From assembly GCA_038231495.1 (NCBI GenBank), contig JBBRLG010000367.1:1-7745 (forward strand): a stretch of DNA of 7,745 nucleotides, written 5' to 3'. The translations under genes and the position numbers were made by a program. Source of the stretch: JBBRLG01 sp038231495. Its GTDB lineage: Bacteria > Planctomycetota > Planctomycetia > Gemmatales > Gemmataceae. The notes under the pieces were generated by a model, which was not told the DNA's origin, searched no databases, and saw only the letters and a program-made list of their open reading frames with translations. Position 1 is the first letter of the stretch, and each line of letters begins with the position of its first letter. Below are positions 1 to 6,575 of the stretch, piece after piece.

Positions 1-13
1 ATCCGTCGAGCCT

Positions 14-34
14 GCAAGCGAGCCGCTTGCGGCT
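14..34. repeat. Small GC-rich palindrome at the left edge
   Basis: GCAAGCG at 14-20 pairs with CGCTTGC at 24-30, and the overlapping AGCCGC/GCGGCT (21-26 and 29-34) forms an alternative dyad. The core GCCGCTTGCGGC is also present in the hairpin at 6069-6117. It may be one arm of a larger repeat cut by the window edge. Confidence 0.4.
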
Positions 35-41
35 ACGTTAT

Positions 42-113
42 ACACGGAAAACACGGAAAAAAGACCGAAGACCGATACCTATGCTTTCGGTCTTTTTTCC
101 GTGTTTTCCGTGT
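42..113. terminator. Perfect 28-bp inverted repeat, probable bidirectional terminator
   Basis: Bases 42-69 and 86-113 are exact reverse complements, leaving a 16-base loop. The inner stem (GACCGAA with TTCGGTC) is flanked by six A on one side and six T on the other, so RNA from either strand would form a stem followed by a U run. The outer part is built from a 9-base unit: CACGGAAAA twice at 43-60, and its complement TTTTCCGTG three times at 95-121, the third copy unpaired. It begins 9 bases beyond the stop codon of the minus-strand dehydrogenase gene, so it most likely ends that transcript. The role as terminator is inferred from structure and position. Confidence 0.75.
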
Positions 114-122
114 TTTCCGTGG

Positions 123-881
123 TTAAAACCAGCCGCCCGTAATCGGCAGCGTCTGCCCCGTGATGTAATTGCTTTCCTCGGACGCGAAGAACAGCACGGC
201 GTTGGCCACGTCTTCGGGTTTGCCGATGCGCCCCGCCGGGATTTGCTTCTCGTACTCCGCCAACACCTCCGGCTTGAGGCCGCCCAGCATCGGCGTTTGA
301 ATGATGCCCGGCGCGACTGCGTTCACCGTGACGCCGCGGCGCGCCAGTTCCTTGCCCATCACCTTTGTTAGCGCGATCACGCCCGCCTTGGCGGCGGCGT
401 AGTTCGCTTGACCGTGAAAACCGAACAGGCCCGCGATCGATGCGATGTTCACGATGCGCCCGCCGTCGCGTAGGATTTCCGCGCCCAGCTTCGAGCAGTA
501 AAACACACCATCGAGGTTTGTTTGGATCACGCCGTGCCAGTCGCCTTCGGTCATCTTCTTCACGGTCCGGTCGCGCAAAATGCCGGCGTTGTTGACCAGC
601 ACGTCGAGCTTGCCCAGCGTGTCGGCGACGCGCGTCATCAGCGACTCGACTGCCGGGTACTTGCTAACGTCGGCGTCGAAGACGTGGACGGGAACCTTGT
701 GGCCGCGCAGTCGTTCGGCAGTCTCGTCGGCGTCGCGGCGGTTCTGGCCGGCGGGGTCGTCGAAGTAATTGACGACGCACGTCGCCCCGGCACCGGCGAA
801 CGCTTCGAGGATGGCCGCCCCCATGCCGCGCGAGCTGCCGGTCACGAGGACGTTCTTGTTGGCGAAATCGTAACGGACCAT
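123..881 (-). CDS. Short-chain dehydrogenase/reductase, FabG/PhaB-like
   Basis: Predicted NAD(P)H-dependent cytoplasmic oxidoreductase of the classical SDR family, 252 residues, the usual length. Visible motifs: the dinucleotide-binding TGSSRGMG at residues 14-21, NNAG at 97-100, and the full catalytic set N122, S148, Y161 and K165 (YAAAK). The segment around ILRDRTVKKMTEGDW and the C-terminal ITGGWF resemble 3-oxoacyl-ACP reductase (FabG) and acetoacetyl-CoA reductase (PhaB); sequence alone does not separate these, nor exclude another substrate. The open frame extends upstream to 965, but that adds 28 unconserved residues and overlaps the divergent gene, so I take the ATG at 881, where the Rossmann strand begins a few residues later. 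Its ribosome site is weak (five G at 892-896, 10 bases away). It is divergent from the gene at 946 and ends just before the terminator at 42-113. Confidence 0.9.
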   Translation of the reverse strand: MVRYDFANKNVLVTGSSRGMGAAILEAFAGAGATCVVNYFDDPAGQNRRDADETAERLRGHKVPVHVFDADVSKYPAVESLMTRVADTLGKLDVLVNNAGILRDRTVKKMTEGDWHGVIQTNLDGVFYCSKLGAEILRDGGRIVNIASIAGLFGFHGQANYAAAKAGVIALTKVMGKELARRGVTVNAVAPGIIQTPMLGGLKPEVLAEYEKQIPAGRIGKPEDVANAVLFFASEESNYITGQTLPITGGWF

Positions 882-945
882 TTGCAGGCTACCCCCGATT
901 TGCGAAGCACGCAGCAATTCGTACCATGACGGAGAGGGACTCCCC

Positions 946-1812
946 ATGCGCGTGCTGTTCGTCATCCCCCATTACGCGAACCCCGACGCGGCCGCCAACC
1001 GCGAGGGCCGCGTCCACGGCTCGCTGACCGCCGACCTGTCGCCGCGCGTCGAGGCGCTGACCGCCTGCCTGACCGCGCTGCACGAGCTGTTCGACCCGTC
1101 CCGCTGTGTCATCCACCACGGCCGCAAGGTCGCCGAGTGGGTCGAACCGGCGGAGCGCTACGAGGTCGAGGTCGTGGTTTGCACGACGCAAGGCCGGCAC
1201 TTGCTCGCCCAACTTCCCGTAACTCGCCGTCACTACCGACACCACGAAACCGACGCGGAGCCGCTGTTGCTGGGGTTCGCCTGCCAACGATTGCTGCGCG
1301 ACCGGCTCGGCAGCGTCGATTACTACTGTTACCTCGAAGACGATCTGATCTTACTCGATCCCTGGTTGTTCATCAAATTGCGCTGGTTCAACCATTTCGT
1401 CGGCGACGACAAGCTGCTGCAAGCCAACCGCTACGAGGCCGGGATGAACGGCCTCGCGGCGAAGGTCTACGTCGATGGCGACCTGCGCGACGCCGTGACC
1501 GCGGGTTTTCAGGACGTGACCGACACGACCCCGCTGGCCGCGGAGGTCCTGGGCGTGAAGATGCATTTCTTGCGGACCAAGAACCCCCATTCGGGATGTT
1601 ATTTTCTTAACGAACGGCAAATGCGCCACTGGGCGGCCCAGCCTTGGTTTGGGGAGCCGGACCTGCGGTTCATCGGCCCGTTGGAAAGTGCCGCGACGCT
1701 GGGGATCCTGCGCGCGTTCAAGGTGTACCGGGCAGCGCCGGCCAACGCGGATTTCCTGGAAGTGCGGCATTTCGGCACCGGGTATTTAGAACGCCTCTGT
1801 CCGCCGACGTAA
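946..1812 (+). CDS. Glycosyltransferase-like protein, family unassigned
   Basis: A 288-residue soluble protein with no signal peptide or membrane segment. I do not recognise a named family. The N-terminus (MRVLFVIPHY) reads as a first beta strand of a nucleotide-binding fold. Residues 126-137 (YYCYLEDDLILL) look like the strand carrying a metal-binding DxD-type acidic motif of GT-A glycosyltransferases, with E131, D132 and D133. Residues 214-222 (PHSGCYFLN) resemble the acceptor-side loop seen in some glycosyltransferases. These parallels are inference from motifs. The start is well supported: GGAGAGGG at 931-938 lies 7 bases before the ATG. An ATG at 926 is out of frame. The gene is divergent from the dehydrogenase, with 64 bases between starts, and is followed by a hairpin at 1817-1880. 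It seems monocistronic. Confidence 0.8.
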   Translation: MRVLFVIPHYANPDAAANREGRVHGSLTADLSPRVEALTACLTALHELFDPSRCVIHHGRKVAEWVEPAERYEVEVVVCTTQGRHLLAQLPVTRRHYRHHETDAEPLLLGFACQRLLRDRLGSVDYYCYLEDDLILLDPWLFIKLRWFNHFVGDDKLLQANRYEAGMNGLAAKVYVDGDLRDAVTAGFQDVTDTTPLAAEVLGVKMHFLRTKNPHSGCYFLNERQMRHWAAQPWFGEPDLRFIGPLESAATLGILRAFKVYRAAPANADFLEVRHFGTGYLERLCPPT

Positions 1813-1816
1813 AGAG

Positions 1817-1880
1817 GTAGGTCCGGCGAGCCGAGCCGGACTGCGAGGACTGCCGGTACCGCTCGGCTCGCGGCACCTAC
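1817..1880. repeat. Imperfect 19-bp inverted repeat between two plus-strand genes
   Basis: Arms 1817-1835 and 1862-1880 match at 17 of 19 positions (GTAGGT, then GCGAGCCGAG), with a 26-base loop. The left half holds a smaller nested dyad, TCCGGC/GCCGGA, at 1822-1827 and 1835-1840. It starts four bases after the stop codon of the glycosyltransferase-like gene and ends 7 bases before the ribosome site of the hydrolase gene. It has no U run, so it may be a dispersed repeat rather than a strict intrinsic terminator. Confidence 0.65.
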
Positions 1881-1898
1881 TTCATTCGGAGGTTCAAA

Positions 1899-2783
1899 AT
1901 GAGAAGTCTTACCCGTCGCCTGTTGGTCGTCTCGGCCCTGCTGTTTATTGGGCACTCGGCGCTGCGCGCGGCCGATGAGGTTAAGGTCCAGCCCGACGTG
2001 GTCTACGGCCACAAGGACGGCATGGCCCTGACCTTCGACGTGATTTCGCCGGCCAAGCCCAACGGGGCGGGCATCCTCTGGATTCAGAGCGGCGGTTGGT
2101 ATTCGACGTGGGTGGACGCGAAAGCCTGGCCGGCGGTGAACAAGCCGTTCCTCGACAAGGGCTTTACGGTATTCATCGTCCGCCACGGCAGCGCGCCGAA
2201 GTACACCATCCCGGAAGTCACCGAGGACGTGCGGCGCAGTGTCCGGTTCATCCGGCTGAAGGCCAAGGATTTCGGCGTCGATCCGGAACGGCTGGGCGTC
2301 CTGGGCGGCAGTGCGGGCGGCCACCTGTCTCTGATGCTCGCCACCACCGCCGACGACGGCGACCCGAAGTCCAAGGACGAAGTATTGCAACAGAGCGACC
2401 GCGTGGCCGCCGTCGTGGCGCTCTACCCGCCGACGGACATTAGCGACTGGGTAGACAACCCGCCCGAGGCGATCAAGAAGATTGCCGCCCTGAAGCCGCC
2501 GCTCACGTTCGATGCCAAGAAGGCCCCGGATTATTCGCCGCTGTTGCACGTGACCGCCAAGACGGCCCCGACGCTGCTGATCCACGGCGACAAGGACGAG
2601 TTGGTGACGGTCGATCACAGCCAGAAAATGGCGGCCGCATTGGAGAAGGCAAAGGTTGCCAACAAGTTGATCGTGATCGAGGGGGCCGGGCACGGGTTCG
2701 ACGCGAAGCAGAACCTCGAAATCGTCGGGCCGGCCACGATGGACTGGTTCGAGAAAAACCTGGCGGAGAAGAAGGGGAAGTGA
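1899..2783 (+). CDS. Secreted alpha/beta hydrolase (esterase, BD-FAE-like)
   Basis: A 294-residue predicted exported serine hydrolase. Residues 1-25 form a signal peptide: RRLLR-type basic start, hydrophobic stretch VVSALLFIG, and an AxA-like end near LRAADE, so cleavage is probably near residue 24 or 25. The core shows the elements of the alpha/beta hydrolase fold in order: an oxyanion loop QSGGW at 63-67 in place of the usual HGGG, the nucleophile elbow GGSAG at 136-140 with S138, the acid D233 in HGDKDELV, and H265 in GAGHGF. This order and the short lid fit the BD-FAE/feruloyl-esterase-like and polysaccharide deacetylase-type esterases common in planctomycetes. The real substrate is unknown; a carbohydrate ester is a guess. 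GGAGG at 1888-1892 lies 6 bases before the ATG. It converges on the DUF4058 gene with 30 bases between the stop codons. Confidence 0.88.
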   Translation: MRSLTRRLLVVSALLFIGHSALRAADEVKVQPDVVYGHKDGMALTFDVISPAKPNGAGILWIQSGGWYSTWVDAKAWPAVNKPFLDKGFTVFIVRHGSAPKYTIPEVTEDVRRSVRFIRLKAKDFGVDPERLGVLGGSAGGHLSLMLATTADDGDPKSKDEVLQQSDRVAAVVALYPPTDISDWVDNPPEAIKKIAALKPPLTFDAKKAPDYSPLLHVTAKTAPTLLIHGDKDELVTVDHSQKMAAALEKAKVANKLIVIEGAGHGFDAKQNLEIVGPATMDWFEKNLAEKKGK

Positions 2784-2813
2784 CCGGTGGTCGAAATGCC
2801 GCTGTCCTGCGAG

Positions 2814-3572
2814 TCACTCCGCCGACTCGTCGGGCAGCGGTTCGCCGCGCTCGACCGTCTCGCGCATGTATTCGGGGCAACTGGCCCAGGTCGTCTGGTA
2901 GGTGGCTTCCAGCGGGACCGGGACGTAGCTGTCCACGTCCAGGTAAGCCGGCATGTCCGGCAAGGCGTCGCCGATGCCGACCGGCTGGACGTAAGCGGTT
3001 TTGACGAAATCGGCGACGTACGCGACCAGGGTGAGCGGCTTGTCCGGCGGCAGCGCGAACGGCTTGTCCTCGATCTCGTCCCAGATGGCCTTGTGAATAC
3101 CGTACGGGTCGCGTGTTGTCGGTGGGAACAGATCGATGACTAGCAGGTGAACGCCCTGCTTGAGAAAATCGACGGTCTTTTCGACGAACGCACGCAAGGC
3201 CGAGCGGCTGCCCTTGTTGCCCGGCGAAACGATCTCGATGACGCAAACCACGCAGCCGAGCGTGTGGCGAATGGTTATACGGTTGCCGCGTTTGGAGGAG
3301 ATTTCTTCCTGTGCGCGGATGATGTATTGCGTTTTCGGAGCAGTGGCGGTGATGACGCCTCCGCCTCTTGGCTCGACCGGGCGGTTTGGTCTCGTTCTTC
3401 GTTGCAGCGCAAGAACGTCCGGCACGAACCCGGCGGCGTGCTGCTCGACGAGAGCGGAATACCCTTTGGGCAACAAGCCGCCGTTCAGCGCGTTGCAAAT
3501 GTTTAACGTCCACGCTTGGTGGAAATGATGGAACAGGTTGGCATCGACGCGCGTCCAATCGTGAATCGGCAC
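2814..3572 (-). CDS. DUF4058 family protein, GTG start
   Basis: A 252-residue protein of unknown function that I recognise as DUF4058 from its opening, PIHDWTRVDANLFHHFHQAW, and from the central block IEIVSPGNK at residues 112-120. The frame is open up to 3785, but those 71 extra residues are low-complexity and overlap the next gene. Family members begin at M/V-P-I-H-D-W, and GTG at 3572-3570 sits 9 bases after GGAG (3585-3582 on this strand), so I choose it. The block EIVSPGN, followed by FVEKTVDFLKQGVHLLVIDL, resembles the Uma2/DUF820 nuclease-like core (E-x-x-SP, then K and GV...D), with D52 in VPDVLAL as a possible partner. A PD-(D/E)XK-like relation is only inferred. It lies 23 bases downstream of the ACT-domain gene and is probably co-transcribed with it. 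Confidence 0.85.
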   Translation of the reverse strand: MPIHDWTRVDANLFHHFHQAWTLNICNALNGGLLPKGYSALVEQHAAGFVPDVLALQRRTRPNRPVEPRGGGVITATAPKTQYIIRAQEEISSKRGNRITIRHTLGCVVCVIEIVSPGNKGSRSALRAFVEKTVDFLKQGVHLLVIDLFPPTTRDPYGIHKAIWDEIEDKPFALPPDKPLTLVAYVADFVKTAYVQPVGIGDALPDMPAYLDVDSYVPVPLEATYQTTWASCPEYMRETVERGEPLPDESAE

Positions 3573-3581
3573 GGCTGATAT

Positions 3582-3585
3582 CTCC
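3582..3585 (-). promoter_or_regulatory. Ribosome binding site that decides the GTG start of the DUF4058 gene
   Basis: On the minus strand GGAG lies 9 bases before GTG at 3572. It falls inside the 23-base gap after the ACT gene stop. Together with the conserved PIHDW start of the family it rules out the longer upstream frame. Confidence 0.6.
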
Positions 3586-3595
3586 GACGGCGAGC

Positions 3596-4114
3596 TTACT
3601 GGAGGAAATCGGTATCGACGTTGAGATCGTTCTCGGTAAACAGGACGAAACCCTGGCGGTCCAAGGTTTTCGACGCCAGTTCGTGGTCCTCGACGTAAAT
3701 CGCCAACGCCGCGGCTCCGTGCGGGCCGACCAGCAGCGGGTAGGCGTAGTGGATGTTCAATTCCGCCGACAGCAGGCACTTGCAAATCTGCAAAAGCGGG
3801 TGCGCACTCTCCGGCAGCTTCACCACCAGCAAATCGCTTTCGGTCACCATTAGCTTGGCCCGCTCGAACACTTCCAGTGCCCGTTCCGGGTCGCTCAGTA
3901 CCAGGCGGATGATGGCACAGTCGGCGGAATCGACGACGGTTAAAGAGACAATACGGATGTCTGTAGTCTCGAAATGACGGATGACGTGGGCCAACCCGCC
4001 CAGCCGGTTGGCGACGAACACATTAAACTGGCGGACGCTCGGCCAGTCGCGGCCGCGCGCGGTCAGCGCATCGACGCCGCCTCCGGAATCGTCTTCTTCC
4101 TGACCTTCGCTCAT
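3596..4114 (-). CDS. Tandem ACT-domain protein, probable amino-acid sensor
   Basis: A 172-residue cytoplasmic protein. After an acidic, glycine-rich leader (about residues 2-22) it shows two ACT-like modules, roughly 29-95 and 97-165. The first has the typical strand-loop QFNVFVANRLGGLAHV, with N36 and G39-G40 at the ligand-binding turn, and then a VSLTVVDSADCAIIRLVLSD strand pair. The second begins near LLVVKLPESAHPLL and continues with LNIHYAYPLL and AALAIYVED. There is no attached catalytic domain, so a stand-alone regulatory role, binding an amino acid or similar ligand, is the family-based expectation; the ligand is unknown. The frame opens at 4150, but AAGGAG lies 5 bases before the ATG at 4114, which I take as the start. 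It is the first gene of a likely two-gene operon with DUF4058. Confidence 0.85.
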   Translation of the reverse strand: MSEGQEEDDSGGGVDALTARGRDWPSVRQFNVFVANRLGGLAHVIRHFETTDIRIVSLTVVDSADCAIIRLVLSDPERALEVFERAKLMVTESDLLVVKLPESAHPLLQICKCLLSAELNIHYAYPLLVGPHGAAALAIYVEDHELASKTLDRQGFVLFTENDLNVDTDFLQ

Positions 4115-4151
4115 GAACGCTCCTTGCCGCCCCCCTGTGGGGAACGCCATC

Positions 4152-4181
4152 AGTTTACGGCACAGGGGCGCGAAGCGTCAA
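4152..4181 (-). promoter_or_regulatory. Candidate sigma-70-type promoter of the ACT/DUF4058 operon
   Basis: On the minus strand TTGACG (4181-4176) and TAAACT (4157-4152) are separated by 18 bases, matching five of six and four of six consensus positions. The start of transcription would fall near 4145, giving a leader of about 30 bases that contains the AAGGAG site. An 8-bp inverted repeat, CCCCTGTG at 4132-4139 and CACAGGGG at 4161-4168, brackets the -10 box and could be an operator or a leader hairpin. All of this is inferred from sequence pattern and spacing. Confidence 0.4.
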
Positions 4182-4221
4182 TTGCAGAACCTTGCCGGCA
4201 AACGGTCCGGTCCAATTTCCA

Positions 4222-4296
4222 GGCGAGCCGGGAGCGTAAGCGCGACCGGAGTTCGTTTCAGTGATAGACTCCGGTCGCTGACGCTCCCGGCTCGCC
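4222..4296. repeat. Long inverted repeat, 29-31 base arms
   Basis: Arms 4222-4252 and 4268-4296 are reverse complements except for one substitution and a two-base insertion in the left arm; the loop is 15 bases. Each arm opens with GGCGAGCCGGGAGCGT and closes with GACCGGAGT. The pairing is strong and GC-rich, without a U run. It stands between divergent genes, where a terminator is not expected, which favours a dispersed palindromic element over a transcription stop. Confidence 0.8.
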
Positions 4297-4458
4297 GACC
4301 AGAATATCCGGGAATAAAAGGTGCATCGTGGGATCATGCCTTCTGTCCGACCGTAACACGACGCCACGGTCCAACCCTTCTCGGTCGTACGGTCGTCTTT
4401 TATCGCCTCGGCAAACGATTGCCTTAAGACCCTTTCTCAATCCGCAAAGGAGCTAACG

Positions 4459-6054
4459 ATGGTTGCCTCACGGGGACGGTCCGTTTCGCGCGCCGCGCCG
4501 GGCGTCGGCGCCCTAATTATTCTTGGCGTAATCCTGTCGCTGACCGGCTGCGGCGCGGGTGGAATGCCTGGCGGGCCACCACGAAATCGCGCCGGCGATC
4601 CGGTCGTCGCAGCGCCGACCCAGAGTAACGCCGGTAGCGAGACTTACAACCACATCATCGACAACCCCTTCCTCGCCGCCGAGCGCAACCCGCTCTCGAC
4701 CTTCTCTATTGCCGTCGATACTGCCTCCTACAGCAACGTCCGCCGGTATCTCCTCCAGGAACAGAAACTGCCGCCCGCCGACGCTGTGCGCGTCCACGAG
4801 TTGGTCAACTACTTCCCTTACGACTACGCCCAGCCCCACGGCGAGCACCCCGTCGCGTTTACCGTCAACTTGACCGAATGCCCCTGGCAGCCGCGGCACC
4901 ACCTCGTGCGCATCGGCATGAAGGGCCGCCAGTACGACACCAGCGATCTGCCGCCGCGGAACTTCGTGTTCCTCGTCGATACGTCGGGGTCGATGCGCGA
5001 GGACAACCGGCTGCCGCTGTTGAAGTCGTCGCTGGCCTTGTTGATCGGGCAGATGAACGGCCGCGACCGTGTAGCGATCGTCCAGTACGCGGGGCGGGCC
5101 GGCCTGGTCTTGCCGCCGACGCCCGGCAGCGACAAGGCGACGATCCTGCGCGCCCTCGACACGCTGTACGCCAGCGGCTCGACCAACGGCGGCGACGGTA
5201 TTCAGATGGCCTACCGCCTGGCCGAAAAGACTTTCATGGCCGGCGGCATCAACCGCGTCATCCTCGGCACCGACGGCGATTTCAACGTCGGCGTCACCGA
5301 CCCGAGCGCCTTGATCCGCCTCATCGAGGACAAACGCAAGACCGGCGTTTACCTGTCGGTGCTGGGCTTCGGCATGGGCAACACCAAGGACGCGACGATG
5401 GAGAAGCTGGCGCACCACGGCAACGGCCACTACGCCTACATCGACTCCGCGGCGGAGGCTCACAAGGTGTTCGTCGAGCAGGGTCTGTCGCTGGTGACGA
5501 TCGCCAAGGACGTGAAATTGCAGGTGGAGTTTAACCCGTGGAAAGTGGGTGCCTACCGCCTGGTCGGTTACGAGTCCAAGCTGCTGCGCGAGCAGGATTT
5601 CAACGACGACGGCAAGGAGGCAGGCGATCTCGGCGTGGGCCACACGGTGACGGCGTTCTACGAGATCGTGCCGGCGGGTGAGCCGATCCCGGTGCCGGGC
5701 GTGGACGCGCTGAAGTACCAGCAAACGGCCAAGCCCACGAACCGGGCGGCGGGCGACGAATGGCTGACAGTCAAGCTGCGTTACAAGGACCCGGAGTCGG
5801 ACGCGAGCAAGCTGCTGAACCAGCCGCTGACCGGTCCCGTGGTCCGGTTCGCGGACGCGGAGCCGGACCACCGCTTTGCGGCGTCCGTGGCGGAGTTCGG
5901 CTTGCTTTTGCGGCACTCGGAATACCGCGGTACCGCCTCCTATGCCCAGGTTCGGAACCAGGCCAAGCACAGCCTGGGGGCCGATCCGAACGGCCACCGT
6001 GCCGAGTTCCTTAAATTGGTGGACGCGGCCGAAAGGCTCGATGCGCCGAGGTGA
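4459..6054 (+). CDS. von Willebrand factor A lipoprotein, YfbK-like (DUF3520 C-terminus)
   Basis: A 531-residue predicted envelope lipoprotein. Residues 1-30 are a type II signal peptide ending in the lipobox LTGC, with C31 as the lipid-anchored cysteine. A glycine/proline-rich linker follows, then the N-terminal YfbK-type module with the characteristic NPLSTFSIAVDTASYSNVRR (77-96) and VRVHELVNYFPYDY. The VWA domain spans about 167-345 and has an intact metal site: D174, S176 and S178 of DTSGSM, T242 in GSTNGG, and D272 in GTDGDF. The remainder, from about 360, matches the DUF3520 module. Domain order and length fit the family. Its partner is unknown; VWA metal sites usually mediate protein binding. 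AAAGGAG lies 6 bases before the ATG. Related genes often sit near an ECF sigma factor, but none is visible here, and the gene looks monocistronic. Confidence 0.92.
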   Translation: MVASRGRSVSRAAPGVGALIILGVILSLTGCGAGGMPGGPPRNRAGDPVVAAPTQSNAGSETYNHIIDNPFLAAERNPLSTFSIAVDTASYSNVRRYLLQEQKLPPADAVRVHELVNYFPYDYAQPHGEHPVAFTVNLTECPWQPRHHLVRIGMKGRQYDTSDLPPRNFVFLVDTSGSMREDNRLPLLKSSLALLIGQMNGRDRVAIVQYAGRAGLVLPPTPGSDKATILRALDTLYASGSTNGGDGIQMAYRLAEKTFMAGGINRVILGTDGDFNVGVTDPSALIRLIEDKRKTGVYLSVLGFGMGNTKDATMEKLAHHGNGHYAYIDSAAEAHKVFVEQGLSLVTIAKDVKLQVEFNPWKVGAYRLVGYESKLLREQDFNDDGKEAGDLGVGHTVTAFYEIVPAGEPIPVPGVDALKYQQTAKPTNRAAGDEWLTVKLRYKDPESDASKLLNQPLTGPVVRFADAEPDHRFAASVAEFGLLLRHSEYRGTASYAQVRNQAKHSLGADPNGHRAEFLKLVDAAERLDAPR

Positions 6055-6068
6055 CAGGCGCGATGGTT

Positions 6069-6117
6069 TTGCCGCTTGCGGCGTTGCGGTGAGAAGCCGC
6101 AACGCCGCAAGCGGCAA
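6069..6117. terminator. Perfect 21-bp hairpin between convergent genes
   Basis: Arms 6069-6089 and 6097-6117 are exact reverse complements around a 7-base loop. The arm carries GCCGCTTGCGGC followed by GTTGCGG. It lies 14 bases after the stop of the von Willebrand gene and 5 bases after the end of uvrC, where a shared terminator is expected. There is no U run on the plus side and only four U on the minus side, so termination would rest on stem strength. The same GCCGCTTGCGGC core occurs at 23-34. Confidence 0.6.
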
Positions 6118-6122
6118 CCCGT

Positions 6123-6572
6123 TCAGTCCCCCAACTTCTTCCGCCGCAAGATGTGGTGATAGTGCTGCGCGAAGCGGTGGGCCTCGTCGCGGACGTACTG
6201 CAACAGCCGCAGCGCCGCCGAGTGCTTGCTCAGCCGCAACGGCTCCTGCGCGCCGGGCCGGAAGATTTCTTCCTCGCGCTTCGCCAGTGAAATCAGCGTC
6301 GGCGGTTCGACGCTCAGGATGCGAAACGCGTCCAGCGCCGCGTTCAGTTGACCCTTGCCGCCATCGATCAAGAGGATGTCGGGAAAGACCTGCTCCTCGC
6401 GCACCTTGCGGCGGAAGCGGCGCGTGACCACCTCGCGGATCGACGCGAAATCGTCCACGCCGCGCACGGAATTAATCTTGTAACGGCGGTAGCCCGGCTT
6501 GAACGGCAGGCCGTCGATGAAGTGGACCAGCGACGCCACCGTGTCGTCGCCGCCCAAATGGGCAATGTCCAC
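6123..6572 (-). CDS. uvrC: UvrC C-terminal part: RNase H-like endonuclease domain
   Basis: This is the 5'-incision half of UvrC, downstream of the amber codon. In whole-protein numbering it retains the expected catalytic residues: D288 in GVDIAH, D326 or D327 in RGVDDF, D356 in LLIDGGKGQL, and H418 in RDEAHRFA. A GTG at 6572 (149 residues onward) lies only three bases after the amber codon, so ribosomes ending at TAG could in principle restart there and still include D288. No good ribosome site precedes it; only AGGG is nearby. The protein ends at HHILRRKKLGD, where other UvrC proteins continue into a helix-hairpin-helix DNA-binding region. It is convergent with the von Willebrand gene. Confidence 0.8.
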   Translation of the reverse strand: MDIAHLGGDDTVASLVHFIDGLPFKPGYRRYKINSVRGVDDFASIREVVTRRFRRKVREEQVFPDILLIDGGKGQLNAALDAFRILSVEPPTLISLAKREEEIFRPGAQEPLRLSKHSAALRLLQYVRDEAHRFAQHYHHILRRKKLGD

Positions 6573-6575
6573 GCC

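Larger units (their letters stand above)
4115..4458. other. 344-base divergent intergenic region
   Basis: This gap separates the starts of the ACT gene (minus) and the von Willebrand lipoprotein gene (plus). It holds the candidate minus-strand promoter, the inverted repeat at 4222-4296, and a looser pair CGACCGTA/TACGGTCG at 4348-4355 and 4388-4395, followed by a short T run. I see no credible coding frame: the short open frames here lack ribosome sites and run through the repeats. No clear plus-strand promoter was found; the only firm plus-strand signal is AAAGGAG at 4446-4452, 6 bases before the ATG at 4459. Confidence 0.6.

Noticed and set aside
43..121. CRISPR-like short repeats
   Set aside because: The 9-base units are contiguous, with no spacers; they are a tandem repeat inside a hairpin.
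901..927. TTGCGA (901 region) and TACCAT (922-927) as a promoter for the gene at 946
   Set aside because: Transcription would start inside the ribosome site, and both boxes match only four of six positions.
882..965. Longer N-terminus for the dehydrogenase, starting at 965
   Set aside because: The 28 added residues precede the conserved Rossmann start, resemble no SDR leader and overlap the divergent gene.
1599..2693. Open frame of 364 codons on the minus strand
   Set aside because: It runs antisense across two real plus-strand genes and the hairpin between them; the product is low-complexity and has no ribosome site.
2503..3558. Open frame of 351 codons on the minus strand
   Set aside because: It is out of frame with the DUF4058 gene on the same strand and reads as arginine-rich sequence without family features; it also overlaps the hydrolase gene.
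3573..3785. Longer N-terminus for the DUF4058 protein, starting at 3785
   Set aside because: It overlaps the ACT gene and is arginine/proline-rich, while family members start at PIHDW, which matches the GTG at 3572.
4513..6117. Open frame of 534 codons on the minus strand
   Set aside because: It lies antisense to the von Willebrand gene, whose lipobox, metal site and domain order are clear. Long antisense frames are common in GC-rich genes, and its His/Arg/Val-rich product has no motif.
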